From an uncultured Clostridiaceae bacterium (GTDB lineage: Bacteria; Bacillota; Clostridia; Clostridiales; Oxobacteraceae), in NCBI GenBank assembly GCA_937900065.1, contig CALCDS010000320.1:1-32871 (forward strand): a DNA stretch of 32,871 nucleotides. Reading direction: 5' to 3'. Under the pieces are notes generated by a model. That model searched no databases, was not told the DNA's origin, and saw only the letters and a program-made list of their open reading frames with translations. Positions within the stretch are counted from its first letter, which is position 1. Each line of letters opens with the position of its first letter. The translations under genes were made by a program, and so were the position numbers. This document shows, in pieces, positions 23,108 through 30,916 of this stretch.

Positions 23108-23905
23108 ATGAGATATACAAGGTTTGAGTTCAAAAACATAAACAGCATAAACAGAAAGAGGACATTGACCAAATTCTTATTGATTTTGCCGTTTATAATC
23201 GCTCTTGGATTCATGTTATCCAAGCTGTTCATACTGCCCAATATTTTAGAAAGAAACCCCCAAGATGAAAAGGTTAAGTACGTATATCAGTATATGGAAT
23301 CCAGAAGTTTTTACTTGGTGCAAATGGGAGCATTTGCATCTTCCGATAATGCCAAGGCATATGCCGAAACATTGAGGAACAATAATATACCTGCATATGT
23401 AGACAACAGCGGTAAATATTCATTTGTATTGAGCTATGCCGGGGCTGACAGAAAAACGGCAGAGGACAAATTAAAATATTATAAATCCAATGGATATATC
23501 TGCCTGATAAAACAGATTGATATAATACCTTATAACCTGCAAGGTGAAAATGCTTTGGATGATAGGTACATACTTTTAAGCAGGCTTGTCAATGAAGCTG
23601 GTTCATTTATCGACTGCTGTTCATCGTCATTTGACAGTTTTGAGCAGGAAAAGATCGATTATAGTGTTTTAACTAAAAACATAAAAAAGCTTTACATGAA
23701 TGTCAATGAGTGCTTAAATGAATACGTAAATTTAAAAAATGTACAAGTGCCAGAGGAGGAATATGAAGGATGGAGGGAACTTGATAGAATCATGAATGAT
23801 ATTATCGACATTGATAACGATAGTGATTTATATGTAAAATTCAATGAAAAACTTATACAGGCTATATATGGATATCTGAGATTGGCTGAGATGATAAAGC
23901 CTTAA
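23108..23905 (+). CDS. Membrane-anchored SPOR-domain protein
   Basis: The 265-residue protein has a short cytoplasmic N-terminus, one membrane span near residues 23-45 (FLLILPFIIALGFMLSKLFIL) and an external SPOR-like domain at about residues 66-130. The domain begins SFYLVQMGAFASSDNAKAYAETL, then NNNIPAYVDNSGKYSFVLSYAG and a closing EDKLKYYKSNGY, a good match to the SPOR beta-alpha repeat that binds denuded glycan strands at division sites. The last 130 or so residues are acidic and predicted helical, rich in Asp, Glu, Tyr and Asn, and I do not recognise them. ATG 23108 has GGAGGG 7 nt upstream. Role is probably in the envelope at septa or in sporulation; the exact partner is unknown. Confidence 0.8.
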   Translation: MRYTRFEFKNINSINRKRTLTKFLLILPFIIALGFMLSKLFILPNILERNPQDEKVKYVYQYMESRSFYLVQMGAFASSDNAKAYAETLRNNNIPAYVDNSGKYSFVLSYAGADRKTAEDKLKYYKSNGYICLIKQIDIIPYNLQGENALDDRYILLSRLVNEAGSFIDCCSSSFDSFEQEKIDYSVLTKNIKKLYMNVNECLNEYVNLKNVQVPEEEYEGWRELDRIMNDIIDIDNDSDLYVKFNEKLIQAIYGYLRLAEMIKP

Positions 23906-23991
23906 TTCGTGAAGAAGCGTGTTGATTATAAAGGATGGTAAGTCTGCGACATATAGCTTATTGAGTTAAATGTGTACATATCTGCATATAA

Positions 23992-24019
23992 TTGACACGA
24001 TAATTAAGTTATATATAAG
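23992..24019 (+). promoter_or_regulatory. Candidate sigma-A promoter of the DUF4321-maf-radC-mre run
   Basis: TTGACA (23992-23997), a perfect -35, is followed after 16 bp by TATAAG (24014-24019). It gives a leader of about 100 nt to the start at 24126. A second pair, TTGAGT (24035-24040) with TATTAT (24059-24064) 18 bp apart, lies just downstream. The 220-nt spacer 23906-24125 holds no gene. Confidence 0.5.
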
Positions 24020-24125
24020 TTTCTGAATACTTGTTTGAGTTTTGATTAAATGGTAAACTATTATGAGGAATAAGGTACATTTTTATATTTCTATGGAATA
24101 AATATCGCCCAAGGGGGAAAAATCA

Positions 24126-24383
24126 ATGGTAGGAAGGAAGCGAAGGGGATTCGGCTTTTTAATCTATCTATCCCTAATCTGCTGTATAGCAGGAAGCTTT
24201 TTAGGGGACCTGATTAAACCTTATCTTCCGGATGCATTGAATAAAAGTTTCAACATTGGATTTAGTCCTTTCCCTCTGGATCTTAAAGTTGTAAAGTTCA
24301 CATTAGGATTCAGCCTTCAGCTGAATGTAGTGTCGATACTAGGATTACTCGTCGCTATAATATTATATACCAAATTCCTATAG
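24126..24383 (+). CDS. Small membrane protein of the DUF4321 type
   Basis: This 85-residue protein starts with a basic patch (GRKRRG), a first hydrophobic span at about residues 10-27 (FLIYLSLICCIAGSFLGD) and a second at the C-terminus (residues 66-85, VVSILGLLVAIILYTKFL). Between them PYLP, then FSPFPLDLKVVKFTLGFSLQLN, looks like the small DUF4321 family found in Clostridia just upstream of maf and mreB. Function is unknown. AAGGGGGA 8 nt upstream supports the start. It lies 13 nt before maf and is probably the first gene of the maf-radC-mre run. Confidence 0.75.
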   Translation: MVGRKRRGFGFLIYLSLICCIAGSFLGDLIKPYLPDALNKSFNIGFSPFPLDLKVVKFTLGFSLQLNVVSILGLLVAIILYTKFL

Positions 24384-24396
24384 TGGGGGTATGGCA

Positions 24397-24984
24397 ATGA
24401 AGGTGATTTTGGCTTCAAAATCCAGCAGGCGAAGCGATATACTAAGTAACATAGGTCTGAAATTTGATGTTGTAAAAAGCGGGTGCGATGAATCATATGA
24501 TGTTTCGATGAAACCTGAAGATGTGGTGAAGTACCTGTCTTATAAAAAAGCTTATAATGTTGCAGAAAATTTGAGGTATGATGCACTGGTAATAGGTGCG
24601 GATACCATAGTGGTGCTTGACGGTATGATTATGGGAAAGCCTAAAAGTACAAAAGATGCTTTTGACATGTTAAAGAAGCTTTCAGGAAGATGCCATACCG
24701 TATATACAGGCATATGCGTTATAAAAACGCAGTCACTTGAGAAGCTGGTTGATTTTGAGTCAACGATTGTAAAAATAAAAGATCTGTCCGATGAGGAAAT
24801 AGAGAATTACATAAAATCAGGCGAGCCTATGGATAAAGCAGGAGGATATGCAATCCAAGGGCTGGGCAGCCTTATTGTGGAAAGATTGAATGGCTGCTAT
24901 TTTAATGTAGTCGGCTTGCCGGTTTACAAGCTTTCATGTATGCTCAAAAAGTTTGGCTTGGATCTTTTATCTGGGGAAATATAG
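24397..24984 (+). CDS. maf: Maf family nucleoside triphosphate pyrophosphatase
   Basis: Maf proteins hydrolyse noncanonical or pyrimidine nucleoside triphosphates (for example dTTP/UTP) to monophosphates and, in Bacillus, delay septum formation. The 195-residue protein begins KVILASKSSRRSDIL, the Maf signature, with VIGADTIVVLDGMIMGKPKS near residue 65 and SGRCHTVYTGICVI near residue 90. SGEPMDKAGGYAIQGLGS and NGCYFNVVGLP near the C-terminus complete the pattern. ATG 24397 is favoured because the ribosome site GGGGG ends 7 nt before it; ATG 24391 is only 1 nt from that site. It sits 5' of radC and mreBCD in an order conserved in Firmicutes. Confidence 0.93.
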   Translation: MKVILASKSSRRSDILSNIGLKFDVVKSGCDESYDVSMKPEDVVKYLSYKKAYNVAENLRYDALVIGADTIVVLDGMIMGKPKSTKDAFDMLKKLSGRCHTVYTGICVIKTQSLEKLVDFESTIVKIKDLSDEEIENYIKSGEPMDKAGGYAIQGLGSLIVERLNGCYFNVVGLPVYKLSCMLKKFGLDLLSGEI

Positions 24985-25012
24985 ATTCTTAAGCTGTAGT
25001 TGAGGATGTAGT

Positions 25013-25708
25013 ATGGAAAATCTGAATCGAAAACATACAATAAAAGATATACCTGAGGAAGAAAGGCCGAGAGAGAGGATGGAAAAGTTTGGTCCGGAAG
25101 CATTATCAAATTCCGAACTGCTTGCAATAATACTGCGTACCGGCACAGCATATGAATCTGCCTTGGACATATCAAACAGGCTTTTAAAGGAAGGCAACGG
25201 CATAAAATGCCTTTATGAATACAGTTTTCAGGAATTGAAACATATTAAAGGCATTGGCAATGCCAAGGCATCACAGATAAAGGCTGCACTGGAGCTTGGC
25301 AGGAGGCTTAAATCATACAAAGATGGAAGCGATATCTACATTAAAACTCCACATGATGCTGCAGAACTTGTGATGGAAGATATGAGGCACCTTAAAAAGG
25401 AATGCCTGAAGCTTATGATGTTGAATACAAAAAATATGGTGATTTCTATAAAGGACATATCGGTTGGAGGCTTGAATTTTTCAGTCGTGCATCCGAGGGA
25501 AATATTTGTTGAAGCAATAAAGGTTTCAAGCGCTTCAATAATCATATTCCATAATCATCCATCGGGTGATCCATATCCGAGTCAGGAAGATATAGATGTA
25601 ACGAAAAGAATTTATAAAGCAGGTAAGATTGTTGGAATTGATTTGATAGATCATATTATTATAGGCGATAATAAATTTTCAAGTCTTAGGGAAAAGGGTA
25701 TAATCTAA
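25013..25708 (+). CDS. radC: RadC-family JAB/MPN domain protein
   Basis: The 231-residue protein has the N-terminal RadC helix-hairpin-helix region (PRERMEKFGPEALSNSELLAIILRTGT, then ELKHIKGIGNAKASQIKAALEL) and a C-terminal JAB/MPN+ metalloprotease-like domain. The metal ligands are visible in FHNHPSGDPYPSQED: His180, His182 and Asp193. RadC was named as a DNA repair gene, but its biochemical role is not settled. The family length is normal. The ribosome site is weak (GAGG well upstream). The end of the frame overlaps a TATAAT-like box before mreB. It lies between maf and mreB as in many Clostridia and Bacilli. Confidence 0.93.
   Translation: MENLNRKHTIKDIPEEERPRERMEKFGPEALSNSELLAIILRTGTAYESALDISNRLLKEGNGIKCLYEYSFQELKHIKGIGNAKASQIKAALELGRRLKSYKDGSDIYIKTPHDAAELVMEDMRHLKKECLKLMMLNTKNMVISIKDISVGGLNFSVVHPREIFVEAIKVSSASIIIFHNHPSGDPYPSQEDIDVTKRIYKAGKIVGIDLIDHIIIGDNKFSSLREKGII
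25676..25704 (+). promoter_or_regulatory. Candidate promoter of mreB within the radC 3' end
   Basis: TTTTCA (25676-25681) and TATAAT (25699-25704) are 17 bp apart; a start point near 25711 would give mreB a 28-nt leader. It overlaps radC codons, so chance is possible. Confidence 0.35.
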
Positions 25709-25738
25709 TGCAGAGGATATTGAAAGGGGACAATTAAA

Positions 25739-26776
25739 TTGGGTTTATTCGGTTTATCTAAAGATATAGGAATTGATTTGGGAACAGCTAATACTTTGGT
25801 TTATATAAAAGGAAAAGGCATTGTGTTAAATGAGCCTTCAGTGGTAGCTATAAAAAACGATTCGACAAGACAGCCGCTGGCTGTAGGAGAAGAAGCAAAG
25901 CAGATGATAGGTCGTACCCCAGGCAATATAATTGCCATAAGGCCTATGAAGGATGGAGTTATTGCTGACTTTGACATTACTCAAGCAATGCTGAAATATT
26001 TCATAAGAAAGGTATTTAACAAAAGTTCATTTGTAAAGCCCAGGATCGTGGTATGCTATCCGTCAGGTGTAACCCAGGTCGAAAAGAATGCTATCGAAGA
26101 GGCAACATATCAAGCAGGCGCCAAGGTCGTGTTCATGCTTCCGGAGCCAATGGCTGCGGCAATAGGAGCAGGACTGCCTGTAAATGAGCCAAGCGGAAGC
26201 TTGGTCGTGGATATAGGAGGAGGAACGACTGATGTCGCAGTAATATCTCTGGGCGGCATAGTGACAAGCAAATCCCTGAGGATAGCCGGTGATGAGATGG
26301 ATCAGGCTATAGTTTCATATATAAAGAGGGAATACAGCCTCATGATTGGTGAACGCACGGCTGAACAGATTAAAATCGAAATAGGTTCAGCATATCCTCA
26401 AGATGAAGAGAAATCCATGGAAATAAGAGGACGTGACCTTGTCACAGGTCTTCCAAAAGTTCTTATGATATCATCTTCCGAAGTAAGGGAGGCTTTGAGC
26501 GAACCCGTGAATACAATAATAGACGCGATTAAATCAACTCTTGAGAAAACACCGCCTGAACTAGCTGCGGATATAATGGATAAAGGTATAATGCTTACAG
26601 GAGGGGGTGCACTCTTAAGCGGCTTTGATGAGCTTATAAAGAAAGAGACAGAGATGCCGGTCAACATTGCGGAGGAACCTCTTGATTGCGTGGCAATAGG
26701 AGCCGGGAAATCTCTTGATAATATAGACAAATTAGGCCCGGTGAGTTCCATGTCCCTATCGAAAAAAAACAGGTAG
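25739..26776 (+). CDS. mreB: Rod-shape-determining actin-like protein MreB
   Basis: MreB forms membrane-bound filaments that direct the elongation machinery (MreC, MreD, RodA, PBP2). The 345-residue protein has the actin-fold ATP-binding motifs: phosphate-1 IGIDLGTANTLVYIKGKGIVLNEPSVVA at the N-terminus, phosphate-2 VVDIGGGTTDVAVISLGG near residue 160 and the adenosine site LTGGGALLSGFDELI near residue 285. An N-terminal LFGLSKD may help membrane contact. The start is TTG at 25739, the only codon that gives the family N-terminus, with GAAAGGGGAC about 7 nt upstream. mreC follows 15 nt after the stop. MreB rather than Mbl or DnaK is favoured by the mreCD context. Confidence 0.96.
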   Translation: MGLFGLSKDIGIDLGTANTLVYIKGKGIVLNEPSVVAIKNDSTRQPLAVGEEAKQMIGRTPGNIIAIRPMKDGVIADFDITQAMLKYFIRKVFNKSSFVKPRIVVCYPSGVTQVEKNAIEEATYQAGAKVVFMLPEPMAAAIGAGLPVNEPSGSLVVDIGGGTTDVAVISLGGIVTSKSLRIAGDEMDQAIVSYIKREYSLMIGERTAEQIKIEIGSAYPQDEEKSMEIRGRDLVTGLPKVLMISSSEVREALSEPVNTIIDAIKSTLEKTPPELAADIMDKGIMLTGGGALLSGFDELIKKETEMPVNIAEEPLDCVAIGAGKSLDNIDKLGPVSSMSLSKKNR

Positions 26777-26791
26777 GAAGTGGTTTTATAG

Positions 26792-27652
26792 ATGCGCCGT
26801 ATTTTGCAAAATAAATTGCTGACGATAGTTGTTGTGTTAAGCCTTGTTTTTGTTGTATTCATAGGAGTAACCGCATCAAGGAAGGACAGGGTAAGCATAT
26901 TTGAAGGGATCGTGGGCAATGTCATAACACCTGTCCAGAAATATCTTTATATAGGCGGCCAGAAGATAAGCAATATGTTTGGTTTTATATCAAATATATC
27001 TGTGATGAGCAGCGAAAACTTGGAATTGAAATCAAAAGTCGAAGAACTTGAAAAACAGCTCATTGACTATCAAGCGACAAAAGCTGAAAATGACAGGCTC
27101 AGAGAAATGCTTGACTTTAAAAACGAAAATAAATCCTATTCTTATTTAGGAGCAAATGTTATAGGAAAGGGATCGGGAAGCTGGTACGATGTATTCATAA
27201 TAGATAAAGGAAGCAATCAGGGCGTCAAAAAATTTTATCCTGTAGTAACAAGTAAAGGACTTGTTGGACAAGTTATGGAGACAGGCCCTAACTGGTCCAA
27301 AGTAATGGCCATTATAGACGAAAATAGCCGTGTAGGCGGATCTGTGAGCCGAAGCGGGGATCAAGGCATGGTTCAGGGCATGCCTGGATTGAATGGGGAT
27401 AAAAACTGCAAGATGATGTACCTTCCCGTAAGTTCAACCGCAAAGCCCGGAGATTTTGTGGTTACATCAGGAATCAGCAAGTTTTTTCCGAAGAATATAA
27501 TGATAGGCACCATAGTTGAGGTGAATGATGATATGTCCAATTTTGTGAAATCCGCAACCATCAAGCCGAGCATAGATTTTACAAAACTCGAAGAGGTATT
27601 TATTATCACAAATGCCATAAGCGACGACGATTATCCGGCGGGAGAGAGTTAA
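26792..27652 (+). CDS. mreC: Rod-shape-determining protein MreC
   Basis: MreC is a bitopic membrane protein that links MreB and PBP2. The 286-residue protein has a short basic N-terminus (RRILQNK), one span at about residues 9-27 (LTIVVVLSLVFVVFIGVTA), a coiled coil at about residues 69-105 (ENLELKSKVEELEKQL...ENDRLREMLDF) and then the two beta-barrel domains, with GKGSGSWYDVFIIDKGSNQGVK and GLVGQVMETGPNWSKVMAIID typical of the family. The later segment PGDFVVTSGISKFFPKNIMIGTI is also conserved. The start ATG 26792 is supported by TAGGAAG upstream. mreD begins 2 nt after the stop. Confidence 0.95.
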   Translation: MRRILQNKLLTIVVVLSLVFVVFIGVTASRKDRVSIFEGIVGNVITPVQKYLYIGGQKISNMFGFISNISVMSSENLELKSKVEELEKQLIDYQATKAENDRLREMLDFKNENKSYSYLGANVIGKGSGSWYDVFIIDKGSNQGVKKFYPVVTSKGLVGQVMETGPNWSKVMAIIDENSRVGGSVSRSGDQGMVQGMPGLNGDKNCKMMYLPVSSTAKPGDFVVTSGISKFFPKNIMIGTIVEVNDDMSNFVKSATIKPSIDFTKLEEVFIITNAISDDDYPAGES

Positions 27653-27653
27653 T

Positions 27654-28163
27654 GTGAAAAAATTATATTTACCGCTGCTTTTGATATTATTGGCAGCTTC
27701 TCAAAACAGTTTGTTCGTTCATTTGAAAATATTTGGTGTCATACCTGATTTGGTGCTTATATTTGATATATGCGTAGTACTGGCTGTCGGGAACCCATAT
27801 GGTACTATAACGGCTATGCTTGGGGGAATTATAGTTGATACTTTTTCGGGAGCCCCATTTGGAATACAATCGATCGGCTATATGGTTTCCGTGTACCTTA
27901 TAGGAGCTGTTGAGGGGAAAATATACAAGGATAATATATTCGTGCCCGGCATATTTACTTTTTTAGGATCAATAGTGAAAGAGTCGATAGTCGGCGCTTT
28001 TTTATATCTGACAGGGGCCCAGATAAGCTTTTATCCATATTTATTGAAGTTTATCATACCGCTTGCTATATATAATACAGTGCTGGCTGCGATATTTTAC
28101 AGGTATATAGGAAAACTTATGGTAAAGCTTTCATTGAATAAACCTGGCGGTTTTAATGCATAA
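27654..28163 (+). CDS. mreD: Rod-shape-determining membrane protein MreD
   Basis: This 169-residue, strongly hydrophobic protein has about five membrane segments. Recognisable MreD-like features are FGVIPDLVLIFDICVVLAVGNPYGTITAMLGGIIVDTFSGAPFGIQSIGYMVS (conserved Gly, Pro and the Asp-x-Phe motif). It is the membrane subunit of the elongasome. The start is GTG 27654, directly after mreC, with GGGAGAG about 8 nt upstream. The downstream space to mrdA is unusually long (about 300 nt) and is filled with inverted repeats, whereas the rest of the cluster is tightly packed. Confidence 0.9.
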   Translation: MKKLYLPLLLILLAASQNSLFVHLKIFGVIPDLVLIFDICVVLAVGNPYGTITAMLGGIIVDTFSGAPFGIQSIGYMVSVYLIGAVEGKIYKDNIFVPGIFTFLGSIVKESIVGAFLYLTGAQISFYPYLLKFIIPLAIYNTVLAAIFYRYIGKLMVKLSLNKPGGFNA

Positions 28164-28469
28164 TCCAAACTGAAGGACTATCTGTTTTAAAGACAGATTA
28201 AACTATAGGCTATATTAAAGTATAACGAGGCGATAGATTTTCCCACTTGCAATGGACGGGTATTCTTTCGGTTTTCAGGCTGTGAACTAATCTTTCGCCT
28301 CGTTGAAACGCAGTAAGGTAAGAAAATTTTTCTACAACCGAAAAATTTTCTACTAATGCGTTATAATGTTGATTTTGAGCAATCCAAGTGAGCGTGAACA
28401 AGATGTGGATGCTCAAAATAGAAGTGGAACCTAAATTTTAAAGAAGCAATACCTGAGATGGGTGATAGA
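28164..28469. other. mreD-mrdA spacer with three consecutive hairpins
   Basis: The 306-nt spacer contains a small hairpin at 28181-28197 (ATCTGT/ACAGAT), then the three-hairpin block described as the repeat feature, then about 50 nt with the ribosome site region of mrdA. There is no plus-strand gene. A 9-nt direct repeat TTTTAAAGA (28185-28193 and 28436-28444) brackets the block, which might be a target duplication but is AT-rich and could be chance. Confidence 0.7.
28224..28419. repeat. Composite inverted-repeat block (possible MITE or structured RNA)
   Basis: Three hairpins in a row. (C) AACGAGGCGATAGATT at 28224-28239 pairs with 28289-28304, 15 of 16 bp, over a 49-nt loop. (B) 28307-28362: outer AACGCA/TGCGTT and inner perfect AGAAAATTTTTC / GAAAAATTTTCT with a 7-nt loop. 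(A) ATTTTGAGCA at 28372-28381 pairs with TGCTCAAAAT at 28410-28419, extended by TCCA/TGGA past one bulged A. A part of (A) recurs at 21062-21088. No transposase, clear terminal inverted repeat or T run is seen. It may be an insertion-derived repeat or a cis-acting RNA in the mrdA leader. Confidence 0.65.
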
Positions 28470-30836
28470 ATGGAGAAGAAAAAGTTTTTTACAAGATATA
28501 CGGCTGCGATCATAATGGTTGTCATATCATTTTTGCTTTTGCTGTTCAAGCTTGCTGACATACAAATAGCGCGTGGCGAGGATTTTAGAAGACAAGCTCA
28601 AGATAAAAGCATAAGGACTGTTGATGATGAGGCACCAAGGGGGAAAATACTTGACAGAAACGGCCTTGAACTGGCAACCAATGTCCAAAGTTACACGATT
28701 TTCATGATGAAGCCTGAAGAAGAAGGAGAGGATTTAAATACAGTAATCGAGAGGCTTGTTGATATATTAAATAAGAGGAACGAAAAGATAAACGATGATT
28801 TCTGCATCAAGATAGAAAATGGGAGCAATGGAAAATATAATTTCAAGTTTGAATTTCCAAATAATAATACAGATGCTGAAGCAATAGCTCAATATAACGA
28901 AAAAGCAGCTAAAAGATGGAAGAAAGAAAATGGAATCAAAGAGAACTATACTGCAGAGCAATCGTTTTACTATTTAAAAGACATATATAAAATAAATCCG
29001 GTTCAAAAAGAGCATAACACTTTGAGTTTTATACGCCAAATCATGGTAATAAGGCAGATGTTGAAAGACAGGCAGTATGAAGCATATAAACCTGTTGAGA
29101 TTGCATATGTGAGCAGAGAGACAGCTTTTGAGATAATGGAAAAAGGGCTTTATCTTCCCGGAGTCGACTATAAGTTGAAACCTTTAAGAAAGTATCCGTT
29201 CGGAGATATGGCTTCATTGATTATTGGAAGTCTTAGAAAGGTTCCGGATTCCAAAGCATCTGATTATGTTGACAGGCATTATGATATAAGCACGGACCTC
29301 ATTGGAAGAGACGGGATTGAGGCATATGCCGAGGAAGATTTAAGGGGTGAAAAGGGAGGCAGGACCGTCAAGGTCGATGCGCTTGGAAGGATTGTTGAGG
29401 AGCTTGGAAAGCGTGATCCAATACCAGGCAACAATGTACTGCTGACGCTTGACAGCAGCCTTCAGAAAGTTGCCGAGAAATCATTGGATGATGTTATGCA
29501 GCAGCTAAGAAGCGGCAAACTTGATAGAGTGAGTTATCCATATGCTACAAGAGGTGCTGCCGTTGTCATAGATGTGAAGACAGGCGAAATTTTGGCAATG
29601 GCTAGCAGGCCTGGAGGATATGATCCCAATGCCATGGCAGCAACCGGAAGCATTGATTTGAACACCTGGAAAGTGCTGTCAGGTGACAAGAGCCTGTATC
29701 CTGAAATCAAGAATCCTGAAAGGATTCCAAAACCAATGCTTAATTTGGCAACTCAAAGCCCGGTTCCTCCGGGTTCCACATTTAAGATGATTTCGGCAAT
29801 AGCCGGGCTTGAGACCGGCGCAATTACGCCTTCCACAATCATACGCGACCTTGGGGAGTATAAGGTTGTAAAGAACTTCCCGGGTGCTTGCTGGCTGTGG
29901 AATTACCATCCAGGGCAGACCCACGGAAATTTGAATGTAGTGAGTGCTCTGAAGGTTTCCTGCAACTACTTCTTTTTTGAGGTGGGCCACAGGGTGCACC
30001 TTAACAATTTGACAAAGTATGCTAAATTGTTTGGACTGAGCAATGAACCTACAGGGGTTGAAATAGCTGAAACCCCGGGTGATGTGGCAAATATTGAAGC
30101 TGCAAAGGCTACGGCTGTTTTGATATCTACGAGCAGCACTTTGAAGGATATATCTCAACCGGGATATGATAAGGAAATAGGTACTTTTGTACCAACCAAA
30201 GAACAGGAAAAGCTTATTAAAGACATGATAAGCAGTAATGATACGAGTGTTTCCAAATTGAAAGAGGCAGGCATAACCAGTGCCAAAATAAGATCAAGAA
30301 TAATAGAAGGAGTAAGGATTGCTTATAGGGAATACAATAACCAGTGGATGGAATTGAATGCTGCGATAGGACAGGGCGATGATCGGTTCACGCCGCTTCA
30401 AGTAGCAAATTATATTGCAACTATAGCCAATGGAGGCACGAGATTGAGACCCCACTTGGTAAAGGAATATGTAAGCCCGGATGGCACAGTGCTTAAGAAA
30501 GTAGAGCCTGAGGTATTAAACAAAGTGGATTTGAAACCAGATACCCTCCAAACGGTGATACAAGGGATGGATGCCGTAACAGGAGAAGGAGGAACAGCCG
30601 GAAGCACATTTAGAAACTTCTCCATAAAGATAGCAGGTAAAACCGGTACGGCTCAAGCGTCCGGCGGAATGGACGATTATTCATGGTTTGCAGGCTTTGC
30701 TCCTGCTGATAATCCTCAAATTGCGGTGGCAGTCGTAATACATGAAGGCGGAGGCAAGGGAAGCGCCAATGTGGCTAGAACGTTGTTTGAACATTATTTT
30801 GGATTGGATAAACCGGCCCAAACAGTGACTCCATAG
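28470..30836 (+). CDS. mrdA: Penicillin-binding protein 2 (class B transpeptidase of the elongasome)
   Basis: PBP2 crosslinks peptidoglycan in the Rod complex with MreBCD and RodA. The 788-residue protein has one N-terminal span (residues 10-28, AAIIMVVISFLLLLFKLAD), a dimerisation/pedestal domain starting near DEAPRGKILDRNG, and a transpeptidase domain. Its active site is visible: Ser436 in STFK, the SCN triad near residue 497 and KTG at 724. Compared with the usual ~600-700 residues it is long. There is an Asn/Lys-rich stretch at about residues 100-180 and an unusually long helical insertion between SCN and KTG, around KEIGTFVPTKEQEKLIKDM. ATG 28470 is preferred because GGTGAT is suitably placed; in-frame ATG 28458 is also possible. 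A SpoVD/FtsI-type assignment is less likely, as no PASTA domain is seen. Confidence 0.92.
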   Translation: MEKKKFFTRYTAAIIMVVISFLLLLFKLADIQIARGEDFRRQAQDKSIRTVDDEAPRGKILDRNGLELATNVQSYTIFMMKPEEEGEDLNTVIERLVDILNKRNEKINDDFCIKIENGSNGKYNFKFEFPNNNTDAEAIAQYNEKAAKRWKKENGIKENYTAEQSFYYLKDIYKINPVQKEHNTLSFIRQIMVIRQMLKDRQYEAYKPVEIAYVSRETAFEIMEKGLYLPGVDYKLKPLRKYPFGDMASLIIGSLRKVPDSKASDYVDRHYDISTDLIGRDGIEAYAEEDLRGEKGGRTVKVDALGRIVEELGKRDPIPGNNVLLTLDSSLQKVAEKSLDDVMQQLRSGKLDRVSYPYATRGAAVVIDVKTGEILAMASRPGGYDPNAMAATGSIDLNTWKVLSGDKSLYPEIKNPERIPKPMLNLATQSPVPPGSTFKMISAIAGLETGAITPSTIIRDLGEYKVVKNFPGACWLWNYHPGQTHGNLNVVSALKVSCNYFFFEVGHRVHLNNLTKYAKLFGLSNEPTGVEIAETPGDVANIEAAKATAVLISTSSTLKDISQPGYDKEIGTFVPTKEQEKLIKDMISSNDTSVSKLKEAGITSAKIRSRIIEGVRIAYREYNNQWMELNAAIGQGDDRFTPLQVANYIATIANGGTRLRPHLVKEYVSPDGTVLKKVEPEVLNKVDLKPDTLQTVIQGMDAVTGEGGTAGSTFRNFSIKIAGKTGTAQASGGMDDYSWFAGFAPADNPQIAVAVVIHEGGGKGSANVARTLFEHYFGLDKPAQTVTP

Positions 30837-30874
30837 TTAAAATAAAGCATTATTAAATAATTTAAATGTCCCTG

Positions 30875-30909
30875 GCAGAATATCAAGGCAATTTGCCTTG
30901 ATATTCTGC
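30875..30909 (+). terminator. First hairpin after mrdA
   Basis: GCAGAATATCAAGGC / GCCTTGATATTCTGC, a perfect 15-bp stem (17 if the loop is tightened), loop AATTT, followed by TTTATGTT. It is the first of two adjacent hairpins. Confidence 0.75.
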
Positions 30910-30916
30910 TTTATGT

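Noticed and set aside
28210..28416. 68-residue minus-strand frame across the inverted-repeat block
   Set aside because: It is formed largely by the hairpin arms, has no good ribosome site and no recognised domain. It is better explained as part of a repeat. If the repeat family is found in many copies the frame may be annotated often, but that would not make it a gene.
28164..28469. CRISPR array or complete insertion sequence in the mreD-mrdA spacer
   Set aside because: There are no regularly spaced direct repeats, no cas genes and no transposase; the structure is made of different hairpins.
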